Shown: positions 46,347-55,214 of the stretch, piece by piece
How the letters are laid out: every line of letters starts with the position of its first letter
How positions within the stretch are numbered: the first letter of the stretch is position 1
Source of the DNA: CBDHFQ01 sp965262565
GTDB taxonomy: Bacteria > Bacteroidota > Bacteroidia > J057
Length of the DNA stretch: 64,000 nt
Direction of reading: 5' to 3'
Assembly: GCA_965262565.1 (NCBI GenBank)
Contig: CBDHFQ010000036.1
Location: 124,001 to 188,000, forward strand
Translations under genes and position numbers: made by a program
The notes under the pieces: generated by a model
What the model saw: only the letters and a program-made list of their open reading frames with translations
Database searches by the model: none
What the model was told of the DNA's origin: nothing

Positions 46347-47798
46347 TTATTTATTTTTTAGTTGTTGAATAATTTCCTCTTGCTTGATAAGGTGAAGAGT
46401 CAATTCTTCAACTTTTTCTAATAATTTCATAGAAAGTGTTGCCAGGCTCATACCCTCCTCTTTCATTTGGTCAGCAGAAGGAATTCCAGGTAAATGATTA
46501 TGAGTGTTGATATAATTCTTCACTTCAGATAAAGGGCTTAAATCATATTCTGAAGAAAATACGTAATCTGCTGGCTTTAAAGAAGAACCATTTAGAATAA
46601 GGTCTCCAGTTTGCGCATCAAGATGAACCGTTACATTTCCATCAGCATTCATTAATCTCACGTCACCATTACTTCCATTTCCTCCTAGAGCGATATTTCC
46701 ATTTCCACCATCGATATGAACTGTTTGTTGACCAGCACCATTTTTAAGGTCTATATCTCCTTGAGATCCGCTACCTCCCAGATGTAAGTTTCCTGTTCCA
46801 CCATCAATATGAGCTGTAATTCCTCCTTGAGCATTCATCAATCTTACATCTCCATTACTTCCATTTCCTCCCAGGGCTATATTTCCACTTCCACCATCTA
46901 TGTGAATGGTTTGCTGTCCATCGCCATTTTTAAGATCAATGTCTCCTTGAGATCCGCTACCTCCCAGATGTAAATTTCCTGTTCCACCATCAATATGAGC
47001 TGTAATCCCTCCATTGCTATTCAATGCTCTAATGTCTCCATTACTTCCATTTCCTCCTAGGGTAATATTACCACTTCCTCCATCAGCATGAATAGTTTGA
47101 GATCCTCCTTCATTTCTCAACACCAAATCTCCTTGGGTGCCAGCTCCGCCTAAATACATATTACCAGATCCTGCATCTATATGAAGTGTTAAGCCACCTT
47201 CACTGGTCAATCCTCTAATATCTCCATTACTTCCATTTCCTCCTAAAGCCATATTTCCACTTCCACCATCAATATGAATGGTTTGAGCTCCTTCTCCATT
47301 TTTCAGAACCACATCTCCTTGGGTTCCTGCACCGCCTAGTATCATGTTACCAGTACCACCATCAATATGAGCTGTAATCCCTCCATCACTGTGTAAGGCT
47401 CTTACATCACCATTGTGTCCATTGCCTCCTAATGTGATATTTCCACTTCCGCCATCTACATGTACACCGGTTTTTCCATTAGCATCACACAAAATTACAT
47501 CTCCTTGTGTTCCATATCCTCCTAATTTAATGTTCCCGGTTCCACCATCTACGTGTACTGTCATTTCATTATCATCATTCATCAACCTAATGTCACCATT
47601 ACTTCCAGCCCCTCCTGCATGAATGTTCCCATCTCCTCCATCTAAATGAATAGTTTGATTTCCGTCTGCTCTGCTAAGAGCAACATCCCCTTGAGCTCCA
47701 CCACCACCTAATGTTAAATTCGCAGAATTTCCATTAACATGGCCAGTTGTTTCACCAGCATCATTAGATACAATAATTTCTTTAAAGTTGTTAGACAT
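46347..47798 (-). CDS. 31-residue repeat protein with tail-fibre-like C-terminal domain
   Basis: The 483-residue protein is made of about 13 units of 31 residues, consensus H-I-D-G-G-[ST]-G-N-[IL]-x-L-G-G-x-G-[ST]-x-G-D-[IV]. Two alternating unit types give a 62-residue super-repeat. The regular glycine and aspartate spacing suggests a beta-helix or beta-roll fibre. The last 80 residues (Y-D-L-S-P-L, H-L-P-G-I-P-S-A, then a coiled coil) match the C-terminal domain found after fibre-like regions in Bacteroidota, related to tail-fibre chaperone regions. There is no signal peptide or sorting domain, unlike most such proteins. The role is unknown. Confidence 0.8.
   Translation of the reverse strand: MSNNFKEIIVSNDAGETTGHVNGNSANLTLGGGGAQGDVALSRADGNQTIHLDGGDGNIHAGGAGSNGDIRLMNDDNEMTVHVDGGTGNIKLGGYGTQGDVILCDANGKTGVHVDGGSGNITLGGNGHNGDVRALHSDGGITAHIDGGTGNMILGGAGTQGDVVLKNGEGAQTIHIDGGSGNMALGGNGSNGDIRGLTSEGGLTLHIDAGSGNMYLGGAGTQGDLVLRNEGGSQTIHADGGSGNITLGGNGSNGDIRALNSNGGITAHIDGGTGNLHLGGSGSQGDIDLKNGDGQQTIHIDGGSGNIALGGNGSNGDVRLMNAQGGITAHIDGGTGNLHLGGSGSQGDIDLKNGAGQQTVHIDGGNGNIALGGNGSNGDVRLMNADGNVTVHLDAQTGDLILNGSSLKPADYVFSSEYDLSPLSEVKNYINTHNHLPGIPSADQMKEEGMSLATLSMKLLEKVEELTLHLIKQEEIIQQLKNK
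46585..47750 (-). repeat. Tandem 93-base coding repeats, with a 186-base higher-order unit
   Basis: The repeats encode the 31-residue units of the protein at 46347. The two 186-base units around 46757 and 46943 are almost identical at the DNA level (shared TTGAGATCCGCTACCTCCCA), suggesting recent unequal exchange. The copy number is likely to vary between strains. Confidence 0.88.
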
Positions 47799-47893
47799 AC
47801 GGCTTTTTGTTTATTTTTTAAAATGATTTGATACTTAAATAAATAATATTAACTAATTGAAATTAATGTGTTATCATAATATTATCCAAGTAT

Positions 47894-48048
47894 TTATTCG
47901 TAGATTTTTTTCCCAATACCATGTTGTTCCAGTACGTAGTTGATTAGCATAATTTGACCAAAAGAGAAAATAATTTCCGGGGCATTGAAAAGCTGTGCAA
48001 CCTCTAATTTTTTTTCAATTCTTTACTTGAGGCTTGGTATGCAAACAT
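47894..48048 (-). pseudogene. Possible small-gene remnant, frame broken at an A8 run
   Basis: On the minus strand, ATG at 48048 reads M-F-A-Y-Q-A-S-S-K-E-L and then stops. Adding one base to the A8 run (T8 on the plus strand, 48008-48015) would join it to an open stretch with V-A-Q-L-F-N-A-P-E-I-I-F-S-F-G-Q and V-L-E-Q-H-G-I-G-K, giving 51 residues. No family is recognised and the match to coding sequence is only by eye. The rest of 47799-48148 has no gene. Confidence 0.25.
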
Positions 48049-48148
48049 TTTAATATGATTTTTGAAGGCATAAGAGAACACTGACTTTTATCATCAGTTT
48101 ATTTATTATGGTTCGAAAATAGAATCAGCCAAAGGCTATTACGATACT

Positions 48149-49348
48149 ATGAAGTCTTCATTGGAGCGAATTCTGTCCAAAATACCAGATACCCTTTTCG
48201 AATTCCTTACAGATAGAAAAGGAAATGGGACATGTGTCTACCTTAGTGAAGGTATACATAAACTCAGCGGATGTCGCCCTGAAGAAATTTCCAGTTTAAA
48301 AGATTTATTCCCTCTGATTCATCCAGAAGATCTGTCTAAATTTGAACAGTATGTTTATCATTCAGATAGGCAAACTTCCTGGGAATGGAGTGGTAGAATT
48401 ATTCATCAGGAAAACCGAAATATTCATACTTGGGTCTTAGCAAGTGTTGATTGTCAACTCGTAGATGAAGGACAGTTGAGCGTATTGGGGATAATTAAAA
48501 ATATGTCCGAAACTTCGCTCATGGGACAACGCTTTTCTCAGGTACAGGCACAAATGCTTCAAGCTGAAAAAATGGCGTCTTTGGGAAAGTTATTAGCAGG
48601 GATCGCGCATGAAATTAATAATCCTATTAATTTTGTTTACTCTAATTTAACTCCGCTGGATAGAGATATTAAGGACCTTCATCTGATTATAGAAGCATTT
48701 ATGAATCTTGCGGATCAACAGGGACATCAGGAATCCCAGAAAGCTATTTTGGGGGATTTTGAATATGAGATCATTAAAGAGGAAATACAATCATTGTTGG
48801 AGGGATTACGCGAAGGAGCTTCCAGAACAAGAGAAATTGTAAGTGGACTAAAGAATTTTTCCAGAATTGATGGCGAAGAATTCCAGCTAACCAATATTCA
48901 TGAAATTATAGATTCTACCCTTATTTTACTTGGAAATATCATTAAGCACAAAGTATCCATCAAAAAAAAATATGGTGATATTCCTTTGATCAATTGCCAG
49001 GCTGGAAAGCTTAATCAAGTTTTTATGAATCTTTTAAGTAATGCTATTCAGGCAATAGAGGACTATGGAGAAGTTGTCATTATAACAGAACAAATAGATC
49101 AACAAGTACAAATTATTATTACTGATGATGGTATTGGAATGGATCAAGAAACACTGGAGAGAATATTTGAACCATTTTTTACTACCAAAGAAAGAGGTAA
49201 AGGTACAGGACTTGGACTTTCCATTACTAAAGAAATCATAGAACAACATCAAGGCACCATACAGGTAGACAGTAGAAAAGACAAAGGAACTACTTTTACC
49301 ATTTTATTGCCAATCCACTCAGAGGCGAATCATCTTTTAGAGAGTTGA
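48149..49348 (+). CDS. PAS-domain sensor histidine kinase
   Basis: The 399-residue protein has an N-terminal PAS domain (residues 8-125: I-H-P-E-D-L, W-E-W-S-G-R). A helix with the phosphoacceptor box G-I-A-H-E-I-N-N-P-I-N-F follows (histidine near 154), then ATPase motifs N-L-L-S-N-A-I-Q-A-I, D-D-G-I-G-M and G-T-G-L-G-L-S-I. No signal peptide or membrane segment is seen, so it is cytoplasmic. No response regulator is adjacent. It closely resembles the kinase at 57202 in the catalytic part. The signal is unknown. Confidence 0.9.
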   Translation: MKSSLERILSKIPDTLFEFLTDRKGNGTCVYLSEGIHKLSGCRPEEISSLKDLFPLIHPEDLSKFEQYVYHSDRQTSWEWSGRIIHQENRNIHTWVLASVDCQLVDEGQLSVLGIIKNMSETSLMGQRFSQVQAQMLQAEKMASLGKLLAGIAHEINNPINFVYSNLTPLDRDIKDLHLIIEAFMNLADQQGHQESQKAILGDFEYEIIKEEIQSLLEGLREGASRTREIVSGLKNFSRIDGEEFQLTNIHEIIDSTLILLGNIIKHKVSIKKKYGDIPLINCQAGKLNQVFMNLLSNAIQAIEDYGEVVIITEQIDQQVQIIITDDGIGMDQETLERIFEPFFTTKERGKGTGLGLSITKEIIEQHQGTIQVDSRKDKGTTFTILLPIHSEANHLLES

Positions 49349-49415
49349 ATCTATAATTAAAAGCGTTTTAGTATTTATGTTCAATCATTGGTATATTTGA
49401 GCATACCGTTAAGTT

Positions 49416-51611
49416 ATGAAGTTGTCTATTCGTTTTTGGTATCTGGGTCTGGGATTAGGGCTGATGTTGCTAGCTGTTACAGCCATCTATCTACCTAACA
49501 AAGAAGACCACATTGATTTTAACTCTGATGTTCGTCCCATTTTAAATGCTAAATGTATTTCCTGCCATGGTGGAGTGAAAAGGCAAGGTGGATTTAGCTT
49601 ATTATTCAGAGATGAAGCGTTAAAGGTTAACGATTCAGGATTAGCAGGGATCATCCCTAATCATCCTGAAGAGAGCGAGCTAATCCATAGAGTTGTACAC
49701 GCCGACCCTAAAGAAAGAATGCCTCCCGAAGGCCCCTCACTGACAAAGGATGAAGTTCAAAAGCTACATTCCTGGATAGCTTCAGGAGCGGAATGGGAAC
49801 CTCATTGGGCCTTTGTTCCGATAGAAGAAACAATGGATGCCCCCTCCCCTTCTTCAGAACATCTAATTGATGTTTATATCAAAGAAGCACTTGAAATGAA
49901 AGGACTGAAGCCATCAAAAAAGGCTTCCCCAGAGATCTTATTGAGGAGGTTAAGTCTCGATATTACAGGTCTTCCTCCTACTGAAGAACAACGAGAAACA
50001 TATATTAGTGATCCTTCCGATAAAACTTATGAAAATTTAGTGGACCAATTGTTGGATTCACCTCATTTTGGTGAAAAATGGGCAAGTATGTGGTTGGATC
50101 TGGCCAGATATGGTGATTCTCAGGGTTACCAAAAAGACAGGCATAGAGAAATTTGGCCTTACAGAGATTGGGTGATCAAAGCATTCAACAAAGACATGCC
50201 CTTTGATTCCTTTACCATTTACCAACTAGCAGGTGATCTTCTACCCGAGGTGAATAAAGAAGCACTTATAGCTACAGCCTTTCATAGAAATACTATGACG
50301 AATGACGAAGGCGGAACTGATGATGAGGAATTTAGAGTCGTTGCAGTAATAGATCGTGTAAACACCACCTTTGAAGTTTTTCAGGGAATTACTATAAGTT
50401 GTGTCCAATGTCATAGCCACCCATACGATCCTTTTTTACAGAAAGAGTACTATGAATTAATGGCATTCTTTAATAATACGGCTGATATGGATCTCACTAA
50501 TGAATTCCCTACACTCAGAGAGTTGTATCCAACTGAATACAAAGTGCCTATTATGCAGGAATTAGCTGGCGAGGAACAAAGAGCTACTCATGTCTTTGAA
50601 AGAGGTAATTGGTTAGTGCATGGAGAGAAAGTGGATCCAGATGTTCCTTCTTCTTTAAATCAATGGCAATCCTCTTATGCTAAAAATCGACTGGGGTTTG
50701 CTTATTGGCTCCTATCATCAGAAAACCCTCTCACTTCCCGGGTCATGGTGAATCGATTCTGGGAACAACTATTTGGAAGAGGAATAGTATTAACCTTGGA
50801 AGACTTCGGTACTCAGGGAGAAAAGCCTACTCATCCTGAGTTATTAGACAAATTGGCGTGGGATTTCGTGCATAAGCACCATTGGCACATCAAACCACTA
50901 CTCAAACAAATAGTCATGTCTGATACTTACCGCCAATCATCAGTAAGTACCCCTGAGAAATTGGAAAAAGACCCTTATAATTCGTATTTAAGTAGAGGTC
51001 CCAGAGTAAGGCTTTCAGCAGAACAATTAAGGGATCAGGCCCTTGCAGCGAGCGGATTATTAAGTACAAAGATGTATGGTCCTCCCGTTATGCCCCCTCA
51101 GCCTGAAGGGGTTTGGAACACTATTCGACATCTTATGCGATGGACACCCAGCCAGGGAGAAAATAGATATAGAAGGGCTGTATATACTTATCTCAGGAGA
51201 TCAAGCCCCTATCCTTCCTTTACTACTTTTGACAGTCCCAGTAGAGAATTCTGTATTTCCAGAAGAATCCGCACAAATACTCCTTTGCAAGCCCTTGTTA
51301 CAATGAATGACACAGTATATCTGGAAGCATCAGAAGCCCTTGCTCATCGTATTAAAACATCATCTCCTCATGCTACTCCTGAAGAATGGGCCATCAGTAT
51401 GTACCAACAATTACTTGGATATGCCCCTGATAAAAAGAAGCTTCATTTATTGCTCGATTATTATGAGCAAGCAATAACATATTATAATAAATATCCTCAG
51501 GAAGCAGCGAAATTATGCTATATGTCTCAGGCTGAAGATCCTACTTTAGCTGCTTTGCATGCTGTGGCACAAGTTATTTTTAATTTGGATGAAACGATAA
51601 CTAAAGAATAA
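49416..51611 (+). CDS. PSCyt1/DUF1549/DUF1553 cytochrome-type protein
   Basis: The 731-residue protein has an N-terminal membrane segment, then a planctomycete-type cytochrome c domain (F-N-S-D-V-R-P-I-L, C-I-S-C-H haem motif near residue 48, M-P-P-E-G-P). DUF1549 follows (L-L-R-R-L-S-L-D-I-T-G-L-P-P, W-L-D-L-A-R-Y-G-D-S-Q-G-Y), with a second C-V-Q-C-H near 330, and then DUF1553 (S-R-V-M-V-N-R-F-W, E-D-F-G-T-Q-G, L-S-A-E-Q-L-R-D-Q-A). These proteins are almost always paired with a DUF1501 gene, here 2 bases downstream. Their proposed role is in oxidative attack on polymers or glycans outside the cytoplasm, which is not settled. Confidence 0.9.
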   Translation: MKLSIRFWYLGLGLGLMLLAVTAIYLPNKEDHIDFNSDVRPILNAKCISCHGGVKRQGGFSLLFRDEALKVNDSGLAGIIPNHPEESELIHRVVHADPKERMPPEGPSLTKDEVQKLHSWIASGAEWEPHWAFVPIEETMDAPSPSSEHLIDVYIKEALEMKGLKPSKKASPEILLRRLSLDITGLPPTEEQRETYISDPSDKTYENLVDQLLDSPHFGEKWASMWLDLARYGDSQGYQKDRHREIWPYRDWVIKAFNKDMPFDSFTIYQLAGDLLPEVNKEALIATAFHRNTMTNDEGGTDDEEFRVVAVIDRVNTTFEVFQGITISCVQCHSHPYDPFLQKEYYELMAFFNNTADMDLTNEFPTLRELYPTEYKVPIMQELAGEEQRATHVFERGNWLVHGEKVDPDVPSSLNQWQSSYAKNRLGFAYWLLSSENPLTSRVMVNRFWEQLFGRGIVLTLEDFGTQGEKPTHPELLDKLAWDFVHKHHWHIKPLLKQIVMSDTYRQSSVSTPEKLEKDPYNSYLSRGPRVRLSAEQLRDQALAASGLLSTKMYGPPVMPPQPEGVWNTIRHLMRWTPSQGENRYRRAVYTYLRRSSPYPSFTTFDSPSREFCISRRIRTNTPLQALVTMNDTVYLEASEALAHRIKTSSPHATPEEWAISMYQQLLGYAPDKKKLHLLLDYYEQAITYYNKYPQEAAKLCYMSQAEDPTLAALHAVAQVIFNLDETITKE

Positions 51612-51613
51612 GC

Positions 51614-53086
51614 ATGGGAAATATATTTAATGAGCTTATAGAGAGTCATCAACAATGGCTTACCAGAAGACATTTCTTAAAGAACGGAGGCTTAGGTTTG
51701 GGAGCCATTGCCTTAAATTCTCTCATCGGCTGTGACAGCCAGAGACAATCTGAACTAACTTCTGGAAATCCTCTTTTGCCTAAAGTTGGCAGTTTCGCTC
51801 CAAAAGCCAAAAGAGTGATTTTCCTGCATATGGCAGGTGCCCCTTCCCAATTGGAATTATTTGACTATAAACCTATTCTACATCAGCTTCACGGCAAAGA
51901 CTGTCCCCCCTCTCTTCTGGAAGGCAAGCGATTTGCTTTTATTCAAGGGGTACCCAAAATGTTAGGCCCTCAATCTACCTTTAAACAGTATGGCGAAACT
52001 GGTTCCTGGGTCTCAGAATTATTTCCCTATTTTACTGAAGTGGTCGATGATGTAGCTTTCCTGAAGGCGATTTATACGGACGAATTCAACCATGCTCCAG
52101 CTCAATTGTTTATGCATACGGGAAGCCCCAGACAAGGAAGGCCGAGTATGGGATCCTGGGTTACTTATGGATTAGGATCCATGAATAGTAATTTGCCTGG
52201 ATTCGTAGTTATGGTCTCAGGCCAGTCTAACCCCAGCGCAGGAAAAAGTATCTGGGGAAGTGGTTTTTTACCGTCTGTTTATCAAGGAGTTCAATTTCGC
52301 TCGAAAGGAGATCCCGTATTATTTGTATCAGATCCTGCCGGAATTCCCAGAAAATTGAGAAAAAAGGCTATAGAAACGATCAATGAAATTAATAGAACTC
52401 AATACGAAGAAGTGGGTGATCCCGAAATTCTATCCCGTATATCTCAATATGAAATGGCTTTCAATATGCAAATGACAGTACCAGAAGCCATGGATATCTC
52501 TGAGGAACCTTCTCATGTTCATGAAATGTATGGCACAGAACCGGGAAAAGTTTCCTTTGCTAACAATTGTTTATTAGCACGGAGATTAGCGGAGAGAGAT
52601 GTACGCTTTATTCAACTATTTCATAGAGGTTGGGATTCTCATGGAAGTAACGAATTTGAAGCCTTAGAAGGTGGTTTTCTCAGGAGGTGTAAAGAAGTAG
52701 ATCAACCCATGACAGCATTGGTTAAGGATTTGAAACAGCGGGGCTTATTGGAAGAAACACTGGTGATCTGGGGAGGAGAATTTGGACGAACGCCTATGTG
52801 GGAAAACAGAGGAGGTAAAACGGCTCCATTCAAGGGGCGAGACCATCATAGAGATGCATTTACCATGTGGTTGGCAGGTGGTGGAATTAAAGCGGGTATT
52901 ACTTATGGGGAAACTGATGAAATAGGATATTATGGAATTAAGGAACAACTTCACATTCACGATTTACAGGCAACTATTCTTCATTTACTAGGGGTTAATC
53001 ACGAAGAGTTGACCTATAAATTTCAAGGAAGAGATTTTCGATTAACTGATGTTCATGGTGAGATTGTGCACCAGATCATTACATAG
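51614..53086 (+). CDS. DUF1501 family protein (partner of the cytochrome protein)
   Basis: The 490-residue protein has a Tat-like N-terminus (T-R-R-H-F-L-K-N-G-G-L-G-L-G) and DUF1501 signatures: R-V-I-F-L-H-M-A-G-A-P-S-Q-L-E-L-F-D, Y-T-D-E-F-N-H-A-P-A-Q, R-G-W-D-S-H-G, W-G-G-E-F-G-R-T-P and G-R-D-H-H. The fold is related to sulfatases. It lacks the dockerin tail of the DUF1501 protein at 8882 and belongs to a different subtype, the one paired with DUF1549/DUF1553. It is translated from the same transcript as the upstream gene (2-base gap). Confidence 0.92.
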   Translation: MGNIFNELIESHQQWLTRRHFLKNGGLGLGAIALNSLIGCDSQRQSELTSGNPLLPKVGSFAPKAKRVIFLHMAGAPSQLELFDYKPILHQLHGKDCPPSLLEGKRFAFIQGVPKMLGPQSTFKQYGETGSWVSELFPYFTEVVDDVAFLKAIYTDEFNHAPAQLFMHTGSPRQGRPSMGSWVTYGLGSMNSNLPGFVVMVSGQSNPSAGKSIWGSGFLPSVYQGVQFRSKGDPVLFVSDPAGIPRKLRKKAIETINEINRTQYEEVGDPEILSRISQYEMAFNMQMTVPEAMDISEEPSHVHEMYGTEPGKVSFANNCLLARRLAERDVRFIQLFHRGWDSHGSNEFEALEGGFLRRCKEVDQPMTALVKDLKQRGLLEETLVIWGGEFGRTPMWENRGGKTAPFKGRDHHRDAFTMWLAGGGIKAGITYGETDEIGYYGIKEQLHIHDLQATILHLLGVNHEELTYKFQGRDFRLTDVHGEIVHQIIT

Positions 53087-53238
53087 TACAAGCTCGAATA
53101 TTATTTATGTTTACGAATAAATTGTGATATCGTAATTTGTGAGAATTCGTATCCCCAAAAATGCAAATGAGGTCACTTATCTTTAATCGCTATATCAGGT
53201 GTAGATTCCTCAAACAGTATTGAATTATCATAACCCCA

Positions 53239-53271
53239 AAAAAAGAGCGGAAAGTTGTTAACGATCCGCTC
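53239..53271 (-). terminator. Hairpin with minus-strand T tract
   Basis: GAGCGGA (53245-53251) and TCCGCTC (53265-53271) pair, with an inner GTT/AAC pairing. On the minus strand the stem is followed by TTTTTTGGGG. The only minus-strand reading frame just upstream of it is the 25-codon one at 53326-53403. It does not suit the plus-strand DUF1501 gene because no T run follows on that strand. Confidence 0.55.
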
Positions 53272-53325
53272 CGTTGAAGGTATACTTAAAACATTGAGAA
53301 AAGCCTGTTTTGTTAGTATATGAAT

Positions 53326-53403
53326 CTATTTAAATCGTTTAATCCCGATCCATATATTTAGTACCAATACTATAAGAAGTATGAGCAAGAATACTATTTC
53401 CAT
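53326..53403 (-). CDS. Possible 25-residue single-pass membrane peptide
   Basis: The ATG at 53403 opens a 25-codon frame, M-E-I-V-F-L-L-I-L-L-I-V-L and onwards, ending W-I-G-I-K-R-F-K. It has one acidic residue, about 18 hydrophobic residues and then a basic end, the layout of a small single-pass membrane protein. A hairpin with a minus-strand T tract lies 55 bases beyond the stop. No homologue is recognised and there is no clear ribosome-binding site. In AT-rich DNA such a frame can arise by chance. The rest of 53087-53610 has no visible gene. Confidence 0.35.
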   Translation of the reverse strand: MEIVFLLILLIVLVLNIWIGIKRFK

Positions 53404-53610
53404 GGTTAAAGCGCTATGTCACAACATTACTTCTTTCTCTGCGTGATTTCTACAAAGTAAATCAGCAGAGCAGGATCTATCAAAAATCAATTTTCTATGA
53501 TTGTGAGAAATTAATTCAGGGGAAGTTGACCGATTATGGTAGAATCTTTTCAAAGTTTGACATTAATTGATAGAAAAAGAGGGAATATCTGTAAATAAAA
53601 TTTAGGTAAG

Positions 53611-53643
53611 GAAAATAAAAAAGCGAATAGTACTACTATTCGC
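53611..53643 (-). terminator. Intrinsic terminator after the sugar-isomerase gene
   Basis: GCGAATAGT (53623-53631) and ACTATTCGC (53635-53643) form a perfect nine-base stem with a three-base loop, followed on the minus strand by TTTTTTATTTT. It lies 41 bases past the stop at 53684. Confidence 0.9.
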
Positions 53644-53683
53644 CATTAAAATGATCATATATATCTATTGAAAACCTCAAGGT

Positions 53684-54671
53684 CTATCCCATTTGCTGAC
53701 CTACTTTCATCAGTAAATCCCTGGTTTTAATTACTCCTTCATCCTCAGGAACCTCATTCCCTTCGAATTCAATACCTATATATCCTTTATATCCTGCATC
53801 TTTTACGATTTGAAGCAATCTGGAATAATCCATATTAGCTTCCATCCCTTCTTCGTTAAACACATTTGACTTTGCGCTCACCCCTTTAGCATAAGGCATG
53901 AGGAGTTCAATGCCTTTATATCTGTCATACTCTTCTTCGCAATCAAAAATACTTCCCTTGATACAGAAATTCCCAAAATCTGGTTAAGGTCCCGCAATTA
54001 TCCATTTCAGTAGCAGCGATCACACCAGATAACCACTCTGCATTAGAAGAATATCCCCCATGATTTTCTACAATTACATTTATATCAAAATCTTTAGCAT
54101 ATTCACTTAACGTCCTTAACCCCTCTGTGGCGGATTTTGCCACTTCCTCCATAGTCCCTTTCCCTGCAGCATTGACCCTGATAGAATGACATCCCAAGAT
54201 CTTGGCAGCTTCTACCCATTTATGATGATTTTCGATCGCTTGATTTCTTTCTTTTGCATCCGTCGAGCCCAGCGGACCTTCGCCATCAATCATCACCAAC
54301 AAATTTTTAACCCCATTGTCGGCAGCTCTTTTATTCATTTCCTGTAAATAGGCCTCATCTTTAGCCTTATCCATAAAAAATTGGTTAACGTATTCTACCG
54401 CTTCAATACCAAAATCATTTCTCGTTTTAGCAGCAAAATCAAGATTATCTAATTCACCAGCTTTTAACATTTTATGTAAAGACCATTGAGCCAAAGAAAT
54501 GTTAAAAAACATATCTGAAGAAGTAGCAGTGCTCATCGGTTCTTCCGATTCCTGTTCAGTAGTTTCTGCTGTTGATGATGTGTTGCATGCGGTTAAGATG
54601 GTCGGAGTGAGGCAAACAGCGGTACTCCAGCTAACTCCACGGTGTAAAAATTTTCTACGAGAGTATTTCAT
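53684..54671 (-). pseudogene. Tat-exported sugar phosphate isomerase/epimerase (TIM barrel), frameshifted
   Basis: The N-terminus has a twin-arginine signal (S-R-R-K-F-L-H-R-G). The body is an AP-endonuclease-2-type TIM barrel of the hydroxypyruvate-isomerase-like group: G-I-E-A-V-E-Y-V-N-Q-F-F, I-R-V-N-A-A-G, V-E-N-H-G-G-Y-S-S. The frame breaks at D-N-C-G-T-L and stops at 53943. One base further, the next frame continues as P-D-F-G-N-F-C-I-K-G and later M-P-Y-A-K-G-V-S-A-K, then G-Y-I-G-I-E-F-E-G to the stop at 53684. Removing one base from TTAA near 53984-53987 restores a 329-residue protein of normal length. It is a real frameshift or a sequence error. Terminator and start are intact. Confidence 0.82.
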
Positions 54672-54989
54672 AAATCCTCTTTATAATTAATAAAATGTAA
54701 CATGTGACAATAATATAAAATAGATGTGGTTAATACCCGTTTCTGAAGATTATATCCCTAAAATTCATCTTCAGTATTCCCTTGTACGCTCTCCATTTGA
54801 TCAGATCACGTAAAGACTAATAAGCGTATTAAATGTTGAACAATTATGTAGTCAAAACTATTTTTGTTCTTACTACAGGATAAATAATTCTTGCAGAAAA
54901 ACCATTCAATCAACCAAAACGACCATTCATACGCAATATATTAACCACTCATCCCCAAAAATGAAAAGAAATACTTAATGCTTTTTGAT

Positions 54990-55152
54990 TGGCCCTGTAT
55001 TTGCAAAATACCCAACAGAACGAAACGGATTTTTAGCGTATAAAATTCAGGCTGGGGTGAATGTTTACGATGTATGCAGATCCTGGCTTTTAAGAGCAAG
55101 GGCTGGGGTTGATTCTCTGTCGAAGACAGATTGAGTCCCCCGGTTTTTTTTT
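54990..55152 (+). ncRNA. Candidate small RNA ending in a strong terminator
   Basis: No plus-strand gene exists between 53086 and 57202, yet 55103-55143 folds into a hairpin of about 17 base pairs (outer CTGGGG with CCCCCGG, inner TCTGTC-GAA-GACAGA) followed directly by nine T bases (55144-55152). The sequence upstream is less AT-rich than its surroundings and contains GGCTGGGGT twice (55050-55058 and 55101-55109). The 5' end is a guess. An interspersed repeat is the main alternative. A 71-codon minus-strand frame across it (54941-55156) has no recognised family and is not called. The rest of 54672-55214 shows no gene. Confidence 0.4.
55103..55152 (+). terminator. Strong intrinsic terminator of the candidate small RNA
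   Basis: The stem has three helical blocks joined by two two-base bulges and ends in nine T bases on the plus strand. There is no T tract on the other side, so the orientation is unambiguous. Confidence 0.7.
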
Positions 55153-55214
55153 CCAAGACCTATGTTACTATCGACAATACATTCTAATCCCCGCCTTTAC
55201 ATTAGAGGTACGCA

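Noticed and set aside
46585..47750. Periodic repeats that could look like a CRISPR array
   Set aside because: The period is 93 bases with no unique spacers, and the frame is open throughout; these are protein repeats.
54941..55156. 71-codon minus-strand reading frame
   Set aside because: It runs across the strong plus-strand terminator and has no protein-like features; it is better explained by the RNA or repeat.
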